Shown one piece after another: positions 35,081 through 44,535 of a DNA stretch of 64,000 bases. Both the position numbers and the translations under genes were made by a program. The stretch is from Desulfovibrio inopinatus DSM 10711 (GTDB taxonomy: Bacteria; Desulfobacterota; Desulfovibrionia; Desulfovibrionales; Desulfovibrionaceae), in NCBI RefSeq assembly GCF_000429305.1, contig NZ_AUBP01000010.1, positions 62,001 through 126,000 on the forward strand. The letters run 5' to 3'. The notes beneath the pieces are model-generated. The model worked only from the letters and a program-made list of their open reading frames with translations, ran no database searches and was not told where the DNA came from. Every line of letters begins with the position of its first letter. Position 1 is the stretch's first letter.

Positions 35081-36448
35081 ATGAACTCCAGACGCATTAT
35101 TAGTCCTTTTTCTTTACCCATAGCGTTTTTTGCAGCCACCATTCTGCTGGGAGCGGCGCTGCTAATGCACCCGGAGTGCCAAGCTCCGGGGGCCTCCGTA
35201 TCATTTCTTGATGCCCTGTTTACAGCGACGTCGGCAACGTGCGTTACCGGACTCATTGTTGTCGATACAGCAACGGTGTATTCTAGGACTGGACATGTCG
35301 TCATTATGGCCTTGTTTCAGCTCGGAGGCCTTGGAATTATGACATATTCGAGCCTGATTTTTTATCTATGGCGACGACGAGTGTCTCTTGTTGACAAAAT
35401 TGCTGTAGGACAATCTCTGCTTCACGATCCATCATTCGACCTTGGTCGTTTTCTGTTGATTATGCTTGGGTTTACGCTGGTCATCGAACTTGGTGGCGCG
35501 GCCTTACTGCACCTGTTTTCTCCCCAACAATTCGACCTGTTTACGGCTCTTTTTCATTCGATTTCGGCATTTTGTAATGCCGGGTTCTCAACGTTCTCCG
35601 ACAATCTCGTTCAGTTCCAGGCCAATTTGGGCGTCAATGTCGTTATCATGAGCCTCATTGTTCTGGGCGGCCTCGGCTTTTCTGTAATTATGGAAGTGAT
35701 TCGGACAGCTCGACGTAGTACGTTACGTCAACTGGTGCGGGCATTTCATGGGATGACGGGGCATAGCCGTGTGGTTATTCGCGTGAGTTTTTGGTTAATT
35801 GTTGTTGGGGCTGCTCTTCTTTTTCTTGGTGAGTCCTCGCTGCATGCCGAGGCTCCTGGGCCGGAGCGAAACAACCTGTTGACGGCATTGTTTCAGTCTA
35901 TCTCTTGCAGGACTGCTGGATTCAATACGGTTGATATTGCGGGCATGACCGATGTGTCTTTGTTGTTTATGATCTGTCTGATGTTTATTGGCGGCTCTCC
36001 AGGATCGACAGCCGGTGGCATCAAAACGACAACGTTTCGCGTATTATTGGCGTATAGCGTAGCGAAATTTAAAGGACGTGAGCAAGCTGTTATCGGTCGA
36101 TTTGCTGTCGACACAGAATCTCTCAATAAAGCATTGACGCTGTTGCTTTTCGCATTTGCCATTGTTGGAGGGGCAACCTTAGCTTTATGTTATACGGAGA
36201 TGGCAGGTCAGCCACATTCATCCGTGCATGGTCTGTTTCTTGATATTCTTTTCGAAGTTGTGTCTGCGTTTGGAACAGTCGGATTGAGTGCCGGCTTGAC
36301 GTCGCATTTGACGACTGTGGGAAAAAGTGTCGTTATTCTGCTTATGTTCATTGGTCGCCTTGGCCCCATCCTGTTTCTGTCGGTCATGCAACATATCCAG
36401 GAAAAACCCCACTATTCCTGGCCAGAAGAAAGCATGCTCATTGGGTAG
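35081..36448 (+). CDS. ktrB: Potassium uptake channel subunit KtrB/TrkH family
   Basis: A 455-residue membrane protein with four M1-P-M2 repeats, each with a selectivity-filter loop: TSATCVTGLIVVDTATVY, SISAFCNAGFSTFSDN, SISCRTAGFNTVDIAG and VSAFGTVGLSAGLTSH. The size and the partner gene of 218 residues favour the Ktr type (KtrB plus KtrA) over TrkH/TrkA. It takes up K+ (with Na+) across the inner membrane. It lies 18 bases before ktrA. The start codon has no strong ribosome site. Confidence 0.93.
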   Translation: MNSRRIISPFSLPIAFFAATILLGAALLMHPECQAPGASVSFLDALFTATSATCVTGLIVVDTATVYSRTGHVVIMALFQLGGLGIMTYSSLIFYLWRRRVSLVDKIAVGQSLLHDPSFDLGRFLLIMLGFTLVIELGGAALLHLFSPQQFDLFTALFHSISAFCNAGFSTFSDNLVQFQANLGVNVVIMSLIVLGGLGFSVIMEVIRTARRSTLRQLVRAFHGMTGHSRVVIRVSFWLIVVGAALLFLGESSLHAEAPGPERNNLLTALFQSISCRTAGFNTVDIAGMTDVSLLFMICLMFIGGSPGSTAGGIKTTTFRVLLAYSVAKFKGREQAVIGRFAVDTESLNKALTLLLFAFAIVGGATLALCYTEMAGQPHSSVHGLFLDILFEVVSAFGTVGLSAGLTSHLTTVGKSVVILLMFIGRLGPILFLSVMQHIQEKPHYSWPEESMLIG

Positions 36449-36466
36449 AGTCGAGGAGGAGTCACA

Positions 36467-37123
36467 ATGCCATCGAAATTACAAATGTGTGTTATTGGGT
36501 TGGGCAAGTTTGGTTATCACACTGCCTTGACTCTGGCAGAGATGGGTCATGAGGTGATGGGCCTCGATATGGACCCGGAAAAAATTCGACGTGCACAAAA
36601 TGTGTTGACACAGGTTTTTCGTCTTGATGGCATGGAGAAGAAAGCCTTGGAACAAGTTGGTGTGGCAGACATGCATCACGTCATTGTCAGTGTCGGCCAA
36701 AGCCTGGAGGCGAGTACACTCATATCGCTCTATCTCAAGGAACTCGGCGTTGAAGACGTTTGGGTCAAAGCGATCAGCGACGACCACGAAAAGTTGTTGC
36801 GCAAAATTGGGGTGGATGAAGTTATTTTTCCGGAACGGTACGCTGCCGTACGTTTGGCGCATCGTTTGAGTATGCCCGGTCTGGTCGATATGCTCCCGTA
36901 TGGAGACGATATCGTCATCAGAGAAATTCTTGTGGAACATTGGGCTGGGAAGTCGTTGCGTGAACTCAATTTAACAAACCGCCACGGTGTTCAGGTTATT
37001 GCCGTCAAATCTGCTGAAGACCACAATTTTCATTACGTCCCTCGTGCTGACAAGTCCCTCGTAGCTGGTGATATGCTTATTGTCGTAGGGAATGAGAATG
37101 TTTTGAAGAAGCTGGATTCCTGA
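36467..37123 (+). CDS. ktrA: Potassium uptake regulatory subunit KtrA (RCK/TrkA domain)
   Basis: A 218-residue cytoplasmic nucleotide-gated subunit. The N-terminal RCK/TrkA-N Rossmann domain begins MCVIGLGKFGYHTALTLAEM (GxGxxG) with the acidic end of strand 2 at GLDMDPEK; residues ~135-215 are the TrkA-C domain (VIREILVEHWAGKSLRELNL). It binds ATP/ADP or NAD(H) and gates the KtrB channel. GAGGAGG lies before the ATG. It is in an operon with ktrB and possibly with the downstream obgE. Confidence 0.94.
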   Translation: MPSKLQMCVIGLGKFGYHTALTLAEMGHEVMGLDMDPEKIRRAQNVLTQVFRLDGMEKKALEQVGVADMHHVIVSVGQSLEASTLISLYLKELGVEDVWVKAISDDHEKLLRKIGVDEVIFPERYAAVRLAHRLSMPGLVDMLPYGDDIVIREILVEHWAGKSLRELNLTNRHGVQVIAVKSAEDHNFHYVPRADKSLVAGDMLIVVGNENVLKKLDS

Positions 37124-37172
37124 TTGGACATTTGCTTGACCACAGCCCGGAGGTTGGCGTAGGAGGCCCGCC

Positions 37173-38240
37173 ATGCGTTTTATTGATGAAGCTAATATCA
37201 TGGTTGTTTCGGGCAAAGGCGGACACGGATGTGTTTCGTTTCGGCGTGAAAAATTTATTCCCAAGGGCGGTCCCGATGGCGGGGACGGCGGCAAGGGGGG
37301 CGATGTCATCTTTCGAACTGTTGATAATCTGCTGACCTTGTATGATTTGCGCCTGAAACGGCGCTACGAAGCCAAAAACGGCGGATATGGTATGGGGCGG
37401 CAACGCACTGGAGCCAAGGCAGCCGATCTCGTTGTGGATGTTCCTGTCGGCACCCTGTTCTATGAAATCGGTGAAGAAGGCGAATCGCATTTGGCTGCCG
37501 ATTTGAAGGAGTTGGGTCAGACATTTGTTGCGGCGCGGGGTGGGCGAGGAGGCAAAGGGAACACCCACTTCAAATCGTCCACAATGCGAGCTCCACGTTT
37601 TGCTCAGCCTGGAGAAGAAGGCGAAGAAAAGCGCTTCAGGCTTGAACTTAAAATTTTAGCGGATGTCGGCCTGCTTGGGCTTCCCAATGCCGGGAAATCC
37701 ACATTCATCTCCGCCGTGTCCATGGCAAAACCAAAGATTGCCAGTTATCCTTTTACGACTATTACCCCGAACCTCGGTGTGGTTGAAGGAGATCGAGGGG
37801 ATCGCTTTGTTATTGCCGACATTCCCGGCTTGGTTGAAGGCGCACACGAAGGCGTTGGATTGGGACATCGGTTTTTACGTCACGTCGAACGCACCCGGGT
37901 ACTGCTGCATATTTTGAGTGCAGAAGATGTGTCAGAAGAAGCGCCATGGGCCGGTTTTGATCTTATCAACGCCGAGTTAGCAGCATATAACCCTGAATTG
38001 GCGAAGAAGAAGCAAATCCCTGTTATTAATAAAATAGATCTTCTTGAACCGGAGGCTCTTGAGGCGATGCGCCAGCGTGCCCGTGAAGATGGACGCGAAA
38101 TTCTTTTTATGAGTGCCAAATATGGAGACGGCGTAGAAGACGTAGTGAAGACATTGTGGGAAGCCGTCATACACGGGCGTGAGGAAGATAAACCACATGT
38201 TGATGATACAGTTGAACATGAAGAGTCGTCTGACGTATAA
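37173..38240 (+). CDS. obgE: GTPase ObgE/CgtA
   Basis: An essential GTPase that associates with the 50S ribosomal subunit and stringent response. The 355-residue protein has the glycine-rich N-terminal Obg fold (VVSGKGGHGCVSFRREKFIP, GGRGGKGNTHF) and then a G domain: GLPNAGKSTFISAVS (G1), DIPGLVEGAHEGVGLGHRFL (G3), NKIDLL (G4). The C-terminus is short and acidic (DVDDTVEHEESSDV type), with no OCT domain. AGGAGG lies nine bases before the ATG. Confidence 0.97.
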   Translation: MRFIDEANIMVVSGKGGHGCVSFRREKFIPKGGPDGGDGGKGGDVIFRTVDNLLTLYDLRLKRRYEAKNGGYGMGRQRTGAKAADLVVDVPVGTLFYEIGEEGESHLAADLKELGQTFVAARGGRGGKGNTHFKSSTMRAPRFAQPGEEGEEKRFRLELKILADVGLLGLPNAGKSTFISAVSMAKPKIASYPFTTITPNLGVVEGDRGDRFVIADIPGLVEGAHEGVGLGHRFLRHVERTRVLLHILSAEDVSEEAPWAGFDLINAELAAYNPELAKKKQIPVINKIDLLEPEALEAMRQRAREDGREILFMSAKYGDGVEDVVKTLWEAVIHGREEDKPHVDDTVEHEESSDV

Positions 38241-38334
38241 AACAACACGTTGGGAACGTTGTTGTCGACCATGATGCAAAGATATTTTTCGTAAAGCAGA
38301 TACCCATTCGTTTTTTCAAAGAGAAGGAGACACC

Positions 38335-39435
38335 ATGGCCCTGAGCATCGGTATCGTCGGCTTACCCAACGTTGGGAAGTCTACGCTTTTCAATGCCCTG
38401 ACCAAGGCACAGAACGCCCAAGCGGCCAACTATCCCTTTTGCACCATTGAACCCAATAAAGCCGTCGTGCCTGTTCCTGACGCACGCCTTCAGGCGTTGT
38501 CCGATTTGGCGAATCCGCAGCGGATTTTGCCGGCGACCGTCGATTTCTATGATATTGCCGGGCTCGTGAAGGGTGCAAGTAAAGGTGAAGGGTTGGGCAA
38601 TAAATTTTTGGCCAATATACGGGAAACGGCTGCTATTCTGCATGTGGTGCGTTGCTTCGAAGATGACGACGTTGTGCATGTCGACGGCAGCGTTGACCCT
38701 GTTCGCGATATCGATATCATTGAAACAGAACTGATCCTTGCCGATGCGCAATCCTTGGAGAACCGGGTGGAACGCCTGGGGAAACAGTCAAAGGCGGGTA
38801 AGGAATTCAAGATCAAGCACGAGAAGGCAAAGTTATTGCTCGATCATCTCCTGCAAGGTCATCCCGCTTCATCCTATGCCGGGCAAGACGATGATGATGT
38901 CGCTGAAATATATCGTGAGCTGGGGCTTCTCACGGCGAAGAAGGTCATTTATCTTGCCAATGTCGATGAAGATGGCGTGCAGGAAGAGAATGACTACGTA
39001 AAAGCTGTTCGCGAGCTTGCCGCTGAACGTGGTGCCGAAGTGGTGGTTGTCTCGGCCAAAATGGAAGAAGAGCTTCTTGGGCTTTCTGATGAAGAGCAGC
39101 AAGAATATCTTGATTCTTACGGGGTTGCCGAATCTGGATTGATTAAGGTTATTCGAACCGGATATGCCGCGCTGGGATTGATCAGCTATTTCACTGTCGG
39201 TCCCAAAGAGGTTCGTGCCTGGACCATCAATGCTGGAGATAAAGCGCCTCGTGCCGCAGCAGCTATTCATACGGATTTCGAGCGTGGATTTATTCGAGCC
39301 GAAGTGATTTCGTATAACGACTACATTGCCCAAGGTACAGAAGCGAAATGTCGTGCTGCTGGAGTCTTGCGTTCTGAGGGCAAGGAATATATCGTGAAAG
39401 ATGGTGATATCATTCATTTCCTATTCAATGTGTGA
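38335..39435 (+). CDS. ychF: Redox-regulated ATPase/GTPase YchF
   Basis: A 366-residue OLA1/YchF family P-loop protein, an ATPase of the Obg family that binds ribosomes and is linked to oxidative-stress control. It starts [20 protein letters not shown] (G1) followed by [36 protein letters not shown] is G3, and the C-terminal TGS-like domain ends [16 protein letters not shown], the near-invariant YchF terminus. AAGGAG lies before the ATG. It follows obgE by 94 bases with no clear terminator between. Confidence 0.97.
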   Translation: MALSIGIVGLPNVGKSTLFNALTKAQNAQAANYPFCTIEPNKAVVPVPDARLQALSDLANPQRILPATVDFYDIAGLVKGASKGEGLGNKFLANIRETAAILHVVRCFEDDDVVHVDGSVDPVRDIDIIETELILADAQSLENRVERLGKQSKAGKEFKIKHEKAKLLLDHLLQGHPASSYAGQDDDDVAEIYRELGLLTAKKVIYLANVDEDGVQEENDYVKAVRELAAERGAEVVVVSAKMEEELLGLSDEEQQEYLDSYGVAESGLIKVIRTGYAALGLISYFTVGPKEVRAWTINAGDKAPRAAAAIHTDFERGFIRAEVISYNDYIAQGTEAKCRAAGVLRSEGKEYIVKDGDIIHFLFNV

Positions 39436-39460
39436 TATGCACGCTTGAAAAGGAGCCTTC

Positions 39461-39520
39461 ATGAGCGTCCGTCTTTTCTGTCAATCACGCATTGGCAAAG
39501 ATTTGGAACTGTCCCCATGA
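39461..39520 (+). CDS. Upstream 19-codon ORF overlapping the GGDEF-EAL start
   Basis: ATG at 39461 has the strong site AAAAGGAG six bases upstream and encodes MSVRLFCQSRIGKDLELSP, stopping at TGA (39518-39520), which overlaps the ATG of the large gene at 39517 as ATGA. The large gene itself lacks a good ribosome site, so this looks like a translationally coupled leader. It is unrelated to any known leader peptide. Confidence 0.45.
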   Translation: MSVRLFCQSRIGKDLELSP

Positions 39521-42474
39521 TGAAATTGCAGGACGAGCTTCTCCCGCAAGAAGATGAGCTGTGCTGGTTTTTGACCAAGTACATGAGCGAAGGGGTCGGC
39601 ATTCTTAATGCAGAAGGCCTCTTCGCTTATGCAAGCGATCGGTTATGCCAACTCTTTGGCCAACCATGCACTCAGCTTCTTGGGACATCGCCGGCTCAAT
39701 ATTTTCCGCAGATCCCTTATAACGTGGCTGTAGAACAGTTTTCGTGTCAGTTATCCGGAAAAAGTCTCTGTTTTGAAACGTCCCTGACTCATGATGGAGT
39801 GGAGTTGTTCTTGCTTATTTCGGCAACTCCTTTTTCAGACAGTGACAATCGATACAAAGGGGCCGTGCTCATTGTTACCGACCTGACCAGCATGCGTCAG
39901 GCCGAAGATGCGGCATTGAATATGGAGAGACACAGTAGGGCATTGGTGGATGCGTTTGCCGATGTCGCTATTCTTGTCGATAAGAGCCTCATCATCCAGG
40001 CGGCCAACCCCAAGGCAGCCAGGGAGAATGAAGTTTCTGTTCTGGGGAAAACACTGGAGACTCTTTTTTCCGGTGATTTTCTTGATGCGTGGACGGAAAC
40101 CATTCGTACCGTATTTACTGAAGGCAAGATTCGGACGTTTCAGTTTCCGTATGGCGACCGTATTACGGCCAACCGGGTCGCTCCTATTCTCGAAAAAGAG
40201 GGTGTCATTGAAAAAGTGGCGCTCTTTTCCCGCGATATAACAGAACAAAAGCGCAATGAAGACGGGCTCCGAAGTCGGGCATTTCAACAAGGCATTGTGG
40301 CCGAGATTGGCCTTCATGCGTTGTCTTCATCCAATCTCGATGAACTTACCGAGAAAACATGTCGGCTTCTGACAACGGTTTTGCAAGCGGATATTGCCCG
40401 GGTGCTTGAATATCGTCCGGACGAACAACTTTTTTTCTTCAAAGCTGGTGTGGGGTGGAAGAACGGGCTTGTCGGTCAGTCTACGATTACTGCCGGAATG
40501 GAATCTCTTCCAGGGTTTACACTGATGACGAAAGAGCCGGTTGTTATTCGCGATCTGCCTCATGATAATCGTTTTCGAGATGTAACGTTCCTTCACGATC
40601 ACAATGTGGTGAGTGGGCTCAGTGTTGTCATTCACGGAAAAAAGCGTCCGTACGGTGTGTTGGGTGTCTTTTCAAAAACATTTCGCGAGTTCACTCAGGA
40701 CGATGTTCATTTCTTGCAGTCAGTGGCCAATATGCTCTCTCAGGCCATGGCACGCGCTGAAACCGAAGAAGCTTTGGAAGCGTCCAATCAGAGCAATACC
40801 CTGATCCTTGAGGCGGTGGGAGAAGGGATTTGTGGCATTGATACAACGGGGCGAACCACGTTTATCAACCCCGCTGCCGAGTACAGTCTTGGGTATCTTG
40901 CCGAGGAACTTATCGGGAAAGATCATCACGACGCCATCAATCACTCACTTCCTGATGGTGCCCCCTATCCGCGCAGTGATAGTCCCATTCTCAAAGTATT
41001 GAACGATGGTCAGAAGCGATATGTTGCGGAGGCATGGTTCTGGAGGAAAGACGGTCGTATTTTTCCTGTTGAATATGTCTGCACTCCCTTATTGTCGGGC
41101 GATCGTATTATCGGCGCTGCAGTAGTTTTCAAAGATATCACGGAGCGCAAAAAGAACGAAGAACGTCTTCGCTATCAGGCCTATCATGATGAATTGACAG
41201 GGCTTCCGAATCGTTCCTACTTTCTTGAACGCTTGGAAATTGCATTGGCCGCATCCAAGGAGCAAAAGAAACGCGGCTTTGCCGTCATGTTTCTTGATCT
41301 TGATGATTTCAAATTCGTCAACGACTCGCTCGGTCATACGCTCGGCGACAGGCTGCTTCGAGGAATTTCCTTGCGATTGTGGAATTGCCTGGAAGGCGAC
41401 GATGTTATTGCCAGACTTGGTGGTGATGAATACGCAATTTTGCTAACCGATGTTTTCGAAAAAGCTCATGCCCTGGCCGTTGCAAATCATATTCATGACG
41501 AGCTGAAGGTTCCGACAAAAATCGATGGATATGAAATATTTATCACAGCTTGCATCGGTATTGTCGATACAGTATCGCACTATAATAGTGCTGAAGAAAT
41601 TCTGCGTGATGCAGACACAGCTATGTTTCAGGCCAAAATTACGGGGAAGGGCGTCAACTGCATCTTCGATCAGACCATGCATGTGCGTGCTAAAATGCGC
41701 TTGCAGTTGGAGACCGATTTGCGTCGCGCCATTGAGCGCAAAGAATTTTTTCTTTTATACCAGCCAATATTTTCAATCCCAGAGGGAAATTCAATCGGTT
41801 TTGAGGCGCTCATCCGTTGGAATCATCCTGAGCAAGGGATTGTTTCACCTCTTGATTTCATTCCTGTGGCGGAATCAACAGGCATGATTCTGGCCATTGG
41901 GGAGTGGGTTATTCAGGAAGCTTGCTCCCAAATGCGGAAGTGGCTTGATACAACTCCGGATATTGATTTTTTTACCGTGAGCTGCAACTTGTCCGGAAAG
42001 CAGTTTATGCAAGAGGATCTCGCTGGCCGTATTGAGTCAATCATGGCTGAGTATCGTATTGATTCTAGTCGTCTGAAACTCGAAATTACTGAAAGTGTGA
42101 TCATGGAGAATGCCGAGTTTGCCACGGCAACGTTGAAGAAACTTCAGACCCTTGGCCTTTCCTTGCTTATTGACGACTTCGGTACAGGCTATTCCTCCCT
42201 CGCGTATCTCCGCAGGTTGCCGGTTGACGCTTTGAAGGTTGACCGAATGTTTGTACGTAATATCGATACTGAGACGGAAAATCAGGAAATCGTTCGGACG
42301 GTCATTCAGCTTGCCAATGTGCTTAAGCTTGATGTCGTTGCCGAGGGGATTGAAAATGATGCGGAGCGTACATTGCTCGAGTCTTTAGGATGTCGACTTG
42401 GGCAAGGGTATTTTCACGCAAAACCGTTGCCACCCAGTGAGGCAACGGCATTTCTCCCCCGTCGTTCATCCTGA
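39517..42474 (+). CDS. PAS/GAF/GGDEF/EAL cyclic-di-GMP signalling protein
   Basis: A 985-residue cytoplasmic protein. Layout: PAS (about 13-120), PAS (145-245), GAF (260-410), PAS (415-540), GGDEF (550-715) and EAL (725-980). The diguanylate cyclase site is GGDEY, with RLGGDEYAILL; the phosphodiesterase domain keeps FEALIRWNHP, ESVIMEN, IDDFGTGYSSLAYL and VVAEGIEN, so both domains could be active. No membrane segment is seen, which suggests sensing of a cytoplasmic cue by PAS/GAF. I chose ATG 39517; the frame extends to a TTG at 39445. It is probably coupled to the 19-codon upstream ORF. Confidence 0.92.
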   Translation: MMKLQDELLPQEDELCWFLTKYMSEGVGILNAEGLFAYASDRLCQLFGQPCTQLLGTSPAQYFPQIPYNVAVEQFSCQLSGKSLCFETSLTHDGVELFLLISATPFSDSDNRYKGAVLIVTDLTSMRQAEDAALNMERHSRALVDAFADVAILVDKSLIIQAANPKAARENEVSVLGKTLETLFSGDFLDAWTETIRTVFTEGKIRTFQFPYGDRITANRVAPILEKEGVIEKVALFSRDITEQKRNEDGLRSRAFQQGIVAEIGLHALSSSNLDELTEKTCRLLTTVLQADIARVLEYRPDEQLFFFKAGVGWKNGLVGQSTITAGMESLPGFTLMTKEPVVIRDLPHDNRFRDVTFLHDHNVVSGLSVVIHGKKRPYGVLGVFSKTFREFTQDDVHFLQSVANMLSQAMARAETEEALEASNQSNTLILEAVGEGICGIDTTGRTTFINPAAEYSLGYLAEELIGKDHHDAINHSLPDGAPYPRSDSPILKVLNDGQKRYVAEAWFWRKDGRIFPVEYVCTPLLSGDRIIGAAVVFKDITERKKNEERLRYQAYHDELTGLPNRSYFLERLEIALAASKEQKKRGFAVMFLDLDDFKFVNDSLGHTLGDRLLRGISLRLWNCLEGDDVIARLGGDEYAILLTDVFEKAHALAVANHIHDELKVPTKIDGYEIFITACIGIVDTVSHYNSAEEILRDADTAMFQAKITGKGVNCIFDQTMHVRAKMRLQLETDLRRAIERKEFFLLYQPIFSIPEGNSIGFEALIRWNHPEQGIVSPLDFIPVAESTGMILAIGEWVIQEACSQMRKWLDTTPDIDFFTVSCNLSGKQFMQEDLAGRIESIMAEYRIDSSRLKLEITESVIMENAEFATATLKKLQTLGLSLLIDDFGTGYSSLAYLRRLPVDALKVDRMFVRNIDTETENQEIVRTVIQLANVLKLDVVAEGIENDAERTLLESLGCRLGQGYFHAKPLPPSEATAFLPRRSS

Positions 42475-42517
42475 GTGTGAGAACGACAAAGACAGATTGG
42501 CCAATGAATGAATAGAA

Positions 42518-42546
42518 CGGCCCAGGACGCCAGTGGTCTTGGGCCG
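42518..42546. terminator. Bidirectional terminator hairpin
   Basis: CGGCCCAGGAC pairs with GTCTTGGGCCG (one G-U) across GCCAGTG, between the convergent GGDEF-EAL and argD genes. T-rich bases follow on both strands (ATTGTATTTA; TTCTATTCATT). Confidence 0.75.
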
Positions 42547-42553
42547 ATTGTAT

Positions 42554-43756
42554 TTATGCCGTTTCGTCAAGAATGTCCGAAAGCGCTTGTGTGAATCGGG
42601 CAATATCGTCTTCTTCAATAATAAGCGGGGGAATGAGTCGGAGCACTTTTCCCTTCGCCAAATTGCAGACGAAGCCGCGGTCAAGCAGTTTTTGCCAGAC
42701 AGGTAATCCCGGAACTTTGAGTTCAATACCGATCATAAGACCGAGTCCGCGATAATTGTCGATAGCGTCCGGATGTTTTTTCATGACGTCGTCAATTAAT
42801 GCTAAGGTCTTTTTTCCCATAGCTTCGGCGCGTTCGGCAATCTTGTCGCGCTTCATGATTTCCAACGTCTTCAACGCTGCTGCGGTGGCCAATCCGCTTC
42901 CACCAAAAGTTGTTGCATGGCTGCCGGGCGTAAATCCATTCGACGTTTCCGTATCGGCCAACACGGCGCCAATAGGGAAGCCATTGCCGAGTGCCTTGGC
43001 GCATGTCACGATGTTGGGGCGCAGTCCGTAATGTTGATGAGCCCAAAAGCGTCCAGTGCGGCAGAGGCCAGTCTGGATCTCGTCAACACCGAACAAAATG
43101 TCGTGTTCGCGGCACAGATTCTGGATGGCGGTGAGATAGTCGGCGGACATGATATTCACCCCACCTTCGCCTTGCACAATCTCAACAAGCACCATTGCGG
43201 TTTTTTCCGTAATGGCTTGCTTCATGGCTTCGATATCGCCGGCCTCGACCGATTTGAATCCACCAGGCAACGGATGGAAGTGTTCACGAAATGCAGTCTG
43301 TCCTGTGGCGGTCACAGTTGCCAGGGTGCGGCCGTGGAATGAGCCCGTCAACGTGATGATTTCGTAGGCATCACGATTTTTGACCGTGCGCATAAACCGG
43401 CGGGCAAGCTTGATGGCTCCTTCGTTGGCCTCGGCTCCTGAGTTGCAATAAAAGACACGGCCAGGTTGCCAGGTAGCAATCAGTTCTTCGGCAAGACGGA
43501 CTTGATCTGGCTGATAGAACAGGTTGCTCACGTGACAGAGAATACGTGCCTGCGTACACAGGGCATCGGCTATTTCCGGGTGGCAATGGCCCAAAGACGT
43601 CACGGCCACACCGGCCAGGAGATCAAGATATTCGCGGCCCTCGAGGTCGAAAAGACGGCATCCCTCGGCTCGCGATACGGCCAAAGGATAACGTCCGTAA
43701 GAGGACATGATGGCAGCGGCATCCCGATTTTTGAGGGTGTCGAAGGCGTTTGTCAC
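42554..43756 (-). CDS. argD: Acetylornithine aminotransferase
   Basis: A 400-residue class III PLP aminotransferase of arginine (and possibly lysine) synthesis. It has YLDLLAGVAVTSLGHCHPEI, the cofactor-binding segment NSGAEANEGAIKLARRF and GSFHGRTLATVTATGQ, LFGVDEIQTGLCRTGRFWAHQ, and the Schiff-base Lys in TCAKALGNGFPIGAVLA. The start is a GTG at 43756 with AAGGAG upstream. It follows dut by 39 bases on the minus strand, so the two form an operon. Confidence 0.93.
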   Translation of the reverse strand: MTNAFDTLKNRDAAAIMSSYGRYPLAVSRAEGCRLFDLEGREYLDLLAGVAVTSLGHCHPEIADALCTQARILCHVSNLFYQPDQVRLAEELIATWQPGRVFYCNSGAEANEGAIKLARRFMRTVKNRDAYEIITLTGSFHGRTLATVTATGQTAFREHFHPLPGGFKSVEAGDIEAMKQAITEKTAMVLVEIVQGEGGVNIMSADYLTAIQNLCREHDILFGVDEIQTGLCRTGRFWAHQHYGLRPNIVTCAKALGNGFPIGAVLADTETSNGFTPGSHATTFGGSGLATAAALKTLEIMKRDKIAERAEAMGKKTLALIDDVMKKHPDAIDNYRGLGLMIGIELKVPGLPVWQKLLDRGFVCNLAKGKVLRLIPPLIIEEDDIARFTQALSDILDETA

Positions 43757-43795
43757 GACATCTCCTTGTTATGATGTGTTAAAGGTGAAGGGCCG

Positions 43796-44272
43796 TTATT
43801 TCGAGCCGGTATGCCCGAATCCGCCCGCTCCCCGGTCCGTATCGGACAGAGCATCGGTATCGACATACTGCCCGGCGAAGTAGGGTAAAAGAACAAGTTG
43901 GGCGATACGATCCCCTTGAAGTACAGTTCTTGGCTCATTCGATGTATTGAGGAGCCAGACAATAATTTCTCCCCGGTAGTCCGGGTCGATCAGGCCAACG
44001 CCTTGCGCGACGGTCAGGCCGTCACGAGCACCCAGACCACTTCGCGAGAAAACAAATCCTGCGATGCCGGGACGGGTGATTTCCATGGCAATGCCTGTTG
44101 GGACAGCGGCACGATCACCAGCGGCAATGACAATGCGATCACTATCAAGTGCCGCACGCAGGTCGGCACCTGCAGCGTGGGCTGTGGCCGGTTTTGGTAA
44201 AAACGAGTCGGGCACGTCACGTAATCGCTTGATATGTACGACGGCCTGGCCGGTTGTTTCAGGTGAAAACAT
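43796..44272 (-). CDS. dut: Deoxyuridine 5'-triphosphate nucleotidohydrolase (dUTPase)
   Basis: A 158-residue trimeric dUTPase that makes dUMP for thymidylate and keeps uracil out of DNA. Family motifs in order: AGADLRAALD (1), GFVFSRSGLGARDGLTV (2, 3 in part), GVGLIDPDYRGEIIVWLLN (3), GDRIAQLVLLPY (4) and the C-terminal RGAGGFGHTGSK (5). I chose the ATG at 44272 because AAGGAGG lies just upstream; an ATG six codons earlier exists. It is first in the dut-argD operon and divergent from glgP. Confidence 0.96.
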   Translation of the reverse strand: MFSPETTGQAVVHIKRLRDVPDSFLPKPATAHAAGADLRAALDSDRIVIAAGDRAAVPTGIAMEITRPGIAGFVFSRSGLGARDGLTVAQGVGLIDPDYRGEIIVWLLNTSNEPRTVLQGDRIAQLVLLPYFAGQYVDTDALSDTDRGAGGFGHTGSK

Positions 44273-44535
44273 AAATCCTCCTTGCGACAAACAAGCCGGC
44301 CTTGTACACCTGTTTTAACGACAATTAAAGAGGCTTTTTTTTCACCGGACGGACATGTAGCCGTCATGAAACAGACAAGCCTGAACGTGCACCTAGGGTC
44401 GCGAGTTTGGAAATCATGCATATCAAGTCAAGACATTGTTGCCATTTTCTTTGACCAATGGCATGACGCAGTACCGTGACCCCCTGGTCGATGTGAACAT
44501 CATCCACTTTTCCGGCCCCACGTCAAGGAGAGCCT

